This document shows, piece after piece, positions 55,205 through 64,000 of a stretch of 64,000 bases of DNA (within the stretch, counting starts at the first letter, position 1; each line of letters starts with the position of its first letter). The stretch comes from Synaphobranchus kaupii (lineage: Eukaryota; Chordata; Actinopteri; Anguilliformes; Synaphobranchidae). The DNA is taken from the NCBI GenBank assembly GCA_029718625.1, contig CM056383.1, positions 18,562,722 through 18,626,721 of the forward strand, in the 5' to 3' direction. The notes below the pieces were generated by a model. The model had not been told where the DNA came from. It ran no database searches and saw only the letters and a program-made list of their open reading frames with translations. The position numbers were made by a program, and so were the translations under genes.

Positions 55205-56846
55205 GCCCTTTTTATACATAGTTCCCATATTTTATGGGACTAAAAGCAATTGGACAAGTGAACAACATGCTGAAATAAACAGGATCGTGCAAACATATGG
55301 TGGACATGCTTGGCCACAAACTCCATCTTAGCGACAGGAATACTTTATATTATGTGTAATATATTTAAAGATAGAAATGTATAGGAAACATGTCTGTCCA
55401 GGATCACCTCATGATCCTCTTACCTGCTCCTCCCGAGGTATACATCATGAAGTCTTTCCAATACTACCCATGACCTCATCAGTTTTTATGTGGCATTAAT
55501 ATAAATAGAGCCTGTTAGAATAAATGTGTGAAAAGCTATTTTCACGGGTGTGATACTTGGTTTCACATATCTCACGGTACTGGAACAGGAGTGGGGATAA
55601 GTGTGACAATGAGTTAGAAGTGATACCAAGTATATTTGAAGCCCAAATGGACTGAGATTTATAAAATGGAGTGTTGCTGCAGCAGAATATAATGGAAAAT
55701 GAGAGAGCTTGTGGCTGGGTGATTTTTAGCTTGTTTATATGTTGGCAGTTCTCTTCATGGAGGAGAACAATCCTGATTTTAATAACTTGCATGGAAATAG
55801 GGAACATCTCAAGGTCAGCCGAACTGTAATGAATGACTTAGAGTCCATAATGTTCTAACTATTCTGTAAAGATTATGATTTACAGTGAGACACTATGGTC
55901 ATTTACTTCTGGTTTTTAATTTCAATACGGAGTGAAGGCTTGCAAATAAATGGCAGCCACTCCCAATACCATTAACAAGGATATGAGGTTATAGTCAAAG
56001 TAATAAAAGTTTCAGATTGGTAACCGCTGATTCTGAAATGTTACGGAATTATTTCTTAAAGCTTCACTCTAGAGCAAGAGAAAATGACAGGCAACATAAC
56101 AAAAGACTTCACAGACTAGGTTAAAACAGCCATAAAACTTAACCGCTTCATGCAGACACCCTAGTGGCCATGCCGCCAGCACCATGAGATTGCTGAACTG
56201 AGACATTCATTGCTCCTGCAACTATGAGTAGAAACAACAAACTCTGTTTCAGCTTCATCAGTATACGATTCGTGATAAATCGTCAGAATATGGAGTTTCT
56301 AAGTGCCACTATTGTCGCATAGCTTGTCCATTTAACAAGCAACACCCCACCCAGTCTCACATGCAACTATACCAACCAAATTGTGACACAGTGGACAATA
56401 GCGTCTATCTGGGAGTTCATAAAAATATTTTTTCACCACCAAAAATTTGCATTCCATCATAGCATCAAGATAAAGGCAACAATAGCCCAAAAGTATGCCA
56501 ATACAGCGGTGAAAAATGCTGTTCACTCAATAGCAAAATAAACAAGCAAAATTCTTGTGTAATTATACCATGTCATTCTACTATTAATATCTGCTACTAA
56601 ATATGAAGTAAATATACTATCCTACCATTATGTTTACGTAAAGAGATGTCCCTTTCAAGATTTAGTGTTCATTTCTTGTCTTGAACAATCCGTTTGAGAA
56701 ATACACACCCCTTTATAATGCTATCTGAAACTTCTATGTGTAAAACCCTGCCTGATGATAGAGCCTTTGTCACACATTCCAGATCATTCTGGTTTGATTG
56801 ACAACTATTTTGTCCAATAGAGGACATTTTAAGCTTCTGGTGATTT
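55205..56846. other. Intergenic, no gene seen
   Basis: AT-rich with no supported frame. GACACCCTAGTGGCCATGCC at about 56155 may be a remnant of a repeat but is too short to assign. Confidence 0.5.
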
Positions 56847-58545
56847 ACATATCGTCGCTGTCGGGTGAAAAGCTTGTATCTCCAAAACCATTATTTTCCT
56901 GGAAATGAAAAAAACGTTATATTTTCAAAACGAATAAACACAGCATTGTGAAAGTTTGTATGTTTTCTACATATGAGGTCAGATACTCACATGTGTCAAT
57001 ACAAAATTATTATTTTATCAAAAATCAAGTAAAATGGAGTTATGAGTTTAGTGACAATCGAATGTGGAGATACATGTTTTTTTCTGCCATTGATAAGAAT
57101 GGCTGTATCTGCGAGTGAATGAATGTGCAGTGGCTGCAAGTCTATTATCAAGTGCTGCAGTTAATACTCACACATCTGTAATCCAGTTAGCAGAAAAATG
57201 TCAGTCTCTCCAGTGATTAAACATCCATGTGTTTTGTAAAATAAATACAATTATGAGACAAGGCCCTAGTTCACCGCATTAACAAGCTAAAATAAAAGAT
57301 ACCGTTCTGCCGAGACGAGCTAGTTAACGAACTAGGCGCTCGTCTCCGAAAAATAAAAATATTTTTTTAAACACATAGGCTACTGATGATGTTTAATCAC
57401 TGGATTGACTCTCCGCACCGAACAACAAGACACTGGCAGATTAAACAAAACATTTCTTTCAACTAACCTTTGCTATAATAGACAGGCTAGGCTACAGATG
57501 TGTGAGTATTACTGTGCACTCGATGATAAGACTCACACGGTAGGCTACGCAAGTTGTTACCGAAAGTGCGCTATGAATAGGTTTTTGAAGAGGTGAAGCT
57601 TATGACTAAACAACGATTGCTATATCCTTACTACAACCTACCGTGATGTGCCAGCTCCTCTCTCCGCTCCCAATTTAACTTTCCGGTAGACATAGTTTCA
57701 GGTTATCACACGTGTAGTTACGTCTAATGAGTGCAAAAAAAGCCCACATTTGTGAATAAAGATTTGTCTGACTAGTTCTTGCTTCGCTCGTCCTCCCCGT
57801 TTGTGTCTCGACTACGCTAATAAACACACAATTCACGTACTTCGATTCGTCATAGGAATAGTTAAACCGATACTAGCCTACCAGCTTACCTTAAGTACAC
57901 ACACAGAATCAAACATCTTTACCTAGGATTAATAACTCAGATCAATGGCTAGGCTAGGCCCACCGTGATTAGTTATGTTGTATGATAAAGGCTATTCAGT
58001 TTAATTCACTTGCTAAATGGTTTAGCTCTAGTCAAACAACAATCAAACATTATGTTACTGGCAATCATGCAGTCAAAGATACAATGTCATGTGTTTTATC
58101 ACAATCTAGCATGTGCACTTGTTAGTTATTTTATTACATAGGCTGGACAGACAATGTTTTTTGAAAACATGTATTTAAGCATGTATTTAAGAATTCATAG
58201 TGGCACTCCACCAGCCATTAAAAGATCAGGTGTAATGTTAGTAGTAGATGAGATCCGATCAACTCGCGCGACTTGCAACAAAGCTTTCCTCATATTAAAA
58301 GTAGCTCCCGCACTTCGTCCGAATGAGGCGCAATGGACATAGGAGGTTTTTGCCGACAAGTTGAAGAGCCAATGGAGATACGGGTTTTAATTCATCACAA
58401 GCTATTTTGAATACTTTCTATTGGTCAAATCGTCTTAAAACCTACAGACAGATGTAAAGGATGAAAAATAGTAGTGATTTATGGAAAAAAAAAAAAAAAA
58501 AAAAAAATGGATACACGAGGTTTTCACCTGACAGCGACGATATGT
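56847..58545. mobile_element. Asymmetric inverted-repeat (foldback) element
   Basis: The left end ACATATCGTCGCTGTC.GGTGAAAA (56847) is matched by its reverse complement ending at 58545. Further in, ATACTCACACATCTGTA (about 57165) pairs with TACAGATGTGTGAGTATT (about 57493). TCCAGTGATTAAACATC (about 57210) pairs with GATGTTTAATCACTGGA (about 57388). GAGACGAGC (about 57315) pairs with GCTCGTCTC at the centre. The right arm is about 700 bp longer than the left and contains a poly-A run at about 58481-58507. No transposase is seen. Target duplication is not evident. Unclassified DNA element, probably non-autonomous. Confidence 0.75.
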
Positions 58546-59262
58546 CATTTGATGCTTCAAACAAAACAAGATGACTGAGCAAAACAGAAAGTAACAGAAA
58601 TATACTCGCCAATGTACATTTGCTCTGTGAGGTGCAGATTTCATCCTCGATATCCAAGTATTACTGCTTTTGATATTTAAATTATGTATGTTAGTACCCC
58701 TGTCTTGTGCCATGTTTGATATGAAATTGAGTGATATTCTCTAATGAGTGCATTTCACATACTGTAGTGTAAGTGTCCATAGGTGGCCCAGTTATGTTTG
58801 ATGCACTGCTTTTCCATGAAGCTAGAACATTTGCCAGCATTTTCCTGATGGTGGAATATTTTTTGGTTGTAATCTAATTATGTTTATGTCAAAACAGTTG
58901 ATTTGTAGTTAAATATATTATTATTTTATGATTTACAGCAGTGCACAATTTAGCCATTTTGGATAGATTTGGAGACACTAAGGGACAACAGGGTACACTG
59001 CTTACATTTTGCATCATAGATCTTTAGGATTCCTGCATATCACCTTAGAGTGTATGATGTGATCTACAAGGAGTATATGATCAGGAAATATATAGTTTAA
59101 CCTATTTTACATACAGTATATACCATTTTTTACATATGTAGCTCCCAGTATTTTATTACTAACTAAAGAAAACCTTCTTTTTTTTGTATTGCATTTTTTC
59201 CAACATTTGTGGCACTTTATTTTTACCTAAATTATGAAAATGTGCTGTGATGCTCACACCTG
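58546..59262. other. Intergenic, no gene seen
   Basis: AT-rich unique-looking sequence. CTG at 59260-59262 is the left target duplication of the Harbinger-type element. Confidence 0.5.
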
Positions 59263-61350
59263 GGGCCCTATCTTACACCCAGCGCTAAGCGGCGCTAACC
59301 CAAACGCAAGTGTCTTTGCTATCTTACACCCGGCGCATGGTTCATTATAACGCCTTGCGTTCACGTCCTTTAACTACCATGTATTCTTGCGCCCATTACA
59401 AGTGAACTGGGCGTGTTGGTCTTAAGATGAGGAGTGGCCAGGATTATTTTTGGCATATTGCTATCTTGAGCCAGCAGAAAGCGCTTGCACTAGAACCACC
59501 AAAAACCTGGTCTAAAGTCATGTCGCAGTTGTTTACATGTTATTTTAACGGCGCATATAAGTGCGTCTATATAGGCGTGTGCACAACGCGCATACACCCT
59601 CCTGTCTGTTACACACAGGGGCGCGCACAAGCATGACTAAAAATATTAAGATTACAATGTGAAATATTATTATTGTGTAGGCTATATAAAAAAATGCATA
59701 ATAATAAAAGGGTCCATAGGTCAAAGACCACATAGCTACCTGTCCCTCAGCGAAGGGGAATAAAATTTATTTCAGCCCAGTCCATCAACATCCAGGCGAT
59801 GTGCGATGGTACGTGTAAGGTTACATGTAGGCTATAGACTATTCGCAATTATCCTGGATCAATCTATGCCTATATTTGCCAATAATTCCTGTAATCTTCT
59901 GGGGGGACAATCTACTGTTACGGGACAATGGCTATCCATTAAAAATGGCTTTCCATTTGCTGATAACACCTATATCAAGCCTAATGCGCAAATTGTCATT
60001 TACACCTAATGCGTGAATTGTCATTCAATGGCAAACTCGCGCACTGCAATAGACGGACATTTGAGTTCTGAAAATGCGGTTCAGATGTCATTACAATACA
60101 GCTCTCTAGGCGTACAGCCTGTAAGTAAATAGAATGGTTTTGACTGAAAAAAGTTCAAAACCTTGTCCAGTGAATATTGCATTTATTGTTTTTCAAATAG
60201 CCTAAGCTACAGCGGATTTGCTGTGCATAAGGTTTTTTCCATAGCCTACGGTTAAACAACGGAGATAAATGTCACCATGTTAACTGAATTTGAACCTTAG
60301 TATTCTTCGTCATATTTTTTAAATTACAGTGACCAGGTTTCCATACTCTCAGCTTATTAAAACCCAGCTGATTTCACCTGTTATTCCATAACTGAACAAA
60401 ACAATTCTAAAGAGAATTAAGCGTCTAATTAGAAATGAAAACAAATTTGCAGGACGTTACACAATAAATTTTAATGCAATTCTCTGCATGTGCACTTTAA
60501 CTTCAAGCAGGAGCAGGTCTGTTTCCCCTGCTGTAAATCACACTTTTCACGGTCTTCCTGGGAAAGTGGATTGTTTTAAAGCATTACGCTACTAGTAAAA
60601 CAGGTTTGTCACATTTCCAAAAACAGGACATTATAAAACAAGGGGAAATACGCGTGAACATATCGGTTGCCAACCTGACAGCTTTATTGTATTTAGTGTC
60701 ATCATTAAGGCAAAATAACGGTATTTATGTTATTAATCAATATTGCTATGCAGGTAGCCTAATGAACTTTGGATGAAGCTTGAACTTCGAGAACTCCATG
60801 AGAACAGCCTCAAGGAATTGATGTTTGACACTTTCATTGCATAATCAAACGAAATTCGTTGAACAAGCAGGCTAATTTGGCGTTTTCTAAGGTGAGACTG
60901 AAGCGATTGGTATCTTATTCTCAGCTGTTGCAGGTCCTTTTAACGAAATGTAACCGCATATATTTTGTAAAATAACAGCCCTGTCGGGAACTACCGGGAA
61001 CTCATAGGCTAATGGTTAGTCCGGATAATATTGATCATACTATTGATCCATTTAGCCTATTCCTTGATCGCACTCAACACGCACAAGCATGTCTGTTTCG
61101 CCATCAAGCAATCCACCAAGATGGAAAAGCAAGCTTTTAAAGGGAATGGGATATGACATTTTGATTGGTTTATTGCATGTCACGCCCAAGACACACCTAT
61201 AATTAATGAAGCGACTAGGTTCAGCCCATTTGCACCTTGCGCCGTGCTTAGCGCACAAAAAACACGCCGTTAAAATAGCAAAAGTGGACTTGGACATGCC
61301 CAAAATGGACTTTACGCTATGCGCTTAGACCAAGCGCCAAGATAGATCCC
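59263..61350 (-). mobile_element. Non-autonomous PIF/Harbinger-type element, copy 2
   Basis: The termini are GGGCCCTATCTT (59263) and AAGATAGATCCC (to 61350). Identical CTG triplets flank it (59260-59262; 61351-61353), a clean CWG duplication. It is the inverse of copy 1 at 8653-10491: for example TGGACTTGGACATGCCC (about 61287) mirrors GGGCGTGTCCAAGTCCA (about 8713). It is about 250 bp longer than copy 1. No transposase frame is present; the open frames here are the mirror images of those in copy 1. Confidence 0.88.
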
Positions 61351-61353
61351 CTG

Positions 61354-62790
<1,437 letters not shown>

Positions 62791-62794
62791 TTAA

Positions 62795-63751
62795 AGCTGC
62801 AGTAGGCAAGATTATTTTGCTTTAATTTTGGCAAAATTATAAAATTTACTCATTACATTCCAGCTATCAATAAATCAAGTGTTCTATGAAAAAATAAGGT
62901 TTCTGTGAGTGCCCTCTATGAGGGCTCTGTATTAGGCTGTCAAAAAATCTCACCCCGGTCTTACAAAAACCAACCAATCAGGACCAGCTATGTATGGCTT
63001 TTTTTTTTTTTTTTCCTTTTCATCAGCACTTGGAGCAGATGGAGATTTCTCCCATGATGTGACTAGATAGCTATAGATAGCTAACGTTAGCTGGCTAGCT
63101 AACTAGCGTGTGCAAACTTAGCTATGGAAAACACAAATAAACTTCCAATTCCACCTTTACCGACATTGGCGTACACTGCCAAGCATAGTAAGAAACAGAA
63201 AACCCCGGCACAGAGGAAAGAAGTCGAATGGAAAGTGCCTGGCTGTTGGTACTGCTGTGGAAAACACAAACAAACTTACAATTGATAATATGTCTAAAAC
63301 ACACAAGCTGTAACATTGTCACTAACAAAGCTAGCTAACTGGGTTTTGTTAGCTAGCTTTGTTATTAGCAGTCTAGACTAGCATTAGCTTTTACTGTAAG
63401 CATTGAAATAATGTAGATTTACATTGTGTTATTCATTCACATTTGTATGTTCAATGGTCACACTTATTATGGTCAGTGTTGTTTCTGTGAATCAGACATG
63501 ACTGACTAGCAAGCTAGCTAGTATGGACGCCGTTGGCTGCTTCTAAGTTCTATATAAAAACTCTGCTCAAGCTCAGGAGAGTGCATGTGAGCGCGTGCAT
63601 TCGCCTGTGCATGTCTGGAGTATCATTTGGTGAGAGGGGCTTAGGAGGGAGATTGGAGGTAGGAGAGAAGCAGAGGGGAGTCTTTTTGCCTTGAATTTTT
63701 TCAAATTGTTGTTGGTTCTTGCCATTTCCTGCAGACTTCCCTACTACAGCT
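62795..63751 (+). mobile_element. TTAA-flanked element with AGCTGCAGTAGG ends
   Basis: TTAA (62791-62794) then AGCTGCAGTAGGCAAG. At the other end CCTACTACAGCT is followed by TTAA (63752-63755). The inverted ends match at 11 of 12 bases. A short basic open frame (63124-63285) lies inside. TTAA targets are used by piggyBac and Kolobok transposons. Length 957 bp, so non-autonomous. A 28-bp segment around TGGAAAACACAAA..AACTT is duplicated at 63125 and 63258. Confidence 0.7.
63124..63285 (+). pseudogene. Small basic open frame in TTAA element, possible exon remnant
   Basis: 53 codons beginning MENTNKLPIPPLPTLAYTAK, then HSKKQKTPAQRKEVEWK and a CWYC pair. It is Lys-rich and Pro-rich and sits in the same relative place as the first exon in the 35056-42700 element. 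I do not recognise a domain, and coding function is uncertain. Its 3' end comes from an internal 28-bp duplication. Confidence 0.3.
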
Positions 63752-63755
63752 TTAA

Positions 63756-64000
63756 CTTTGGTCAAACACAGCAGACCGCATATGGGACAGCCATTTTTTT
63801 GAAGGGAAAGGCAGTTCTTCCTCTTCTGGTTTCAGAGAGTGAAAGGAATTCAGGGAGCATTGCATATCTGCAAACAATTGTTAACTCCAGTTCCCTTCCA
63901 TACTCGCACAACCAACAAGAACAAGAGTCAACTCCGGTAGTCCCTACCTGTTTCGAGCAGGACTTGCTACTACTAGTTGTCACTCTCTTTCATAACCGTA
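63756..64000. other. Window end, no gene seen
   Basis: No gene or repeat was recognised in the last 245 bp. Confidence 0.5.

Overview
The window looks like teleost fish DNA made almost entirely of transposable elements and simple repeats. The evidence is a V-SINE-type tRNA-derived SINE, a DIRS tyrosine-recombinase retrotransposon, a chromodomain Ty3/gypsy element, two kinds of LINE, and hAT, piggyBac-like, PIF/Harbinger and Tc1-like pieces. CA/GT microsatellites are long and frequent. I found no host gene, rRNA gene, functional tRNA gene or CRISPR array. Bacterial-style operons, ribosome binding sites and terminators do not apply. The species cannot be named from the sequence.

Layout, left to right. 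1-1068 is a giant foldback (hairpin) repeat. 1069-8652 is mostly unique DNA with microsatellites and one SINE. 8653-10491 is a non-coding PIF/Harbinger-type element. About 10533-14340 is a deleted DIRS element on the minus strand. 16348-20380 is a mosaic repeat holding a 1.2 kb minisatellite. 20383-21470 is a second DIRS gag fragment on the plus strand. 23019-23845 is a hAT remnant that split a tandem repeat. 26686-31162 is a TTAA-flanked element that keeps a piggyBac-like first exon and contains a solo LTR with an internal 74-bp minisatellite. 32780-34203 is a second hAT remnant.

35056-42700 is a three-level nest. A TTAA-flanked DNA transposon with 260-bp terminal inverted repeats contains a LINE on the minus strand. 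That LINE is interrupted inside its ORF2 by a second, unrelated LINE with a 13-bp target-site duplication. A broken piggyBac transposase gene follows at 42927-44437. 46005-47757 is a solo LTR bounded by GTTAT. 48203-49199 is a patchwork of a Tc1-like end, an LTR fragment and a hAT C-terminal relic. 49453-55204 is a degenerate chromodomain gypsy element. 56847-58545 is an asymmetric inverted-repeat element. 59263-61350 is a second Harbinger copy, inverted relative to the first. 62795-63751 is another TTAA-flanked element.

The genes do not work together as a system. They are independent mobile elements at different stages of decay. The best-preserved reading frames are the inner LINE polymerase (625 aa), the outer LINE reverse transcriptase (573 aa) and the outer LINE ORF1 (231 aa). 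All element names rest on motifs and terminal structure read by eye; no database search was possible.
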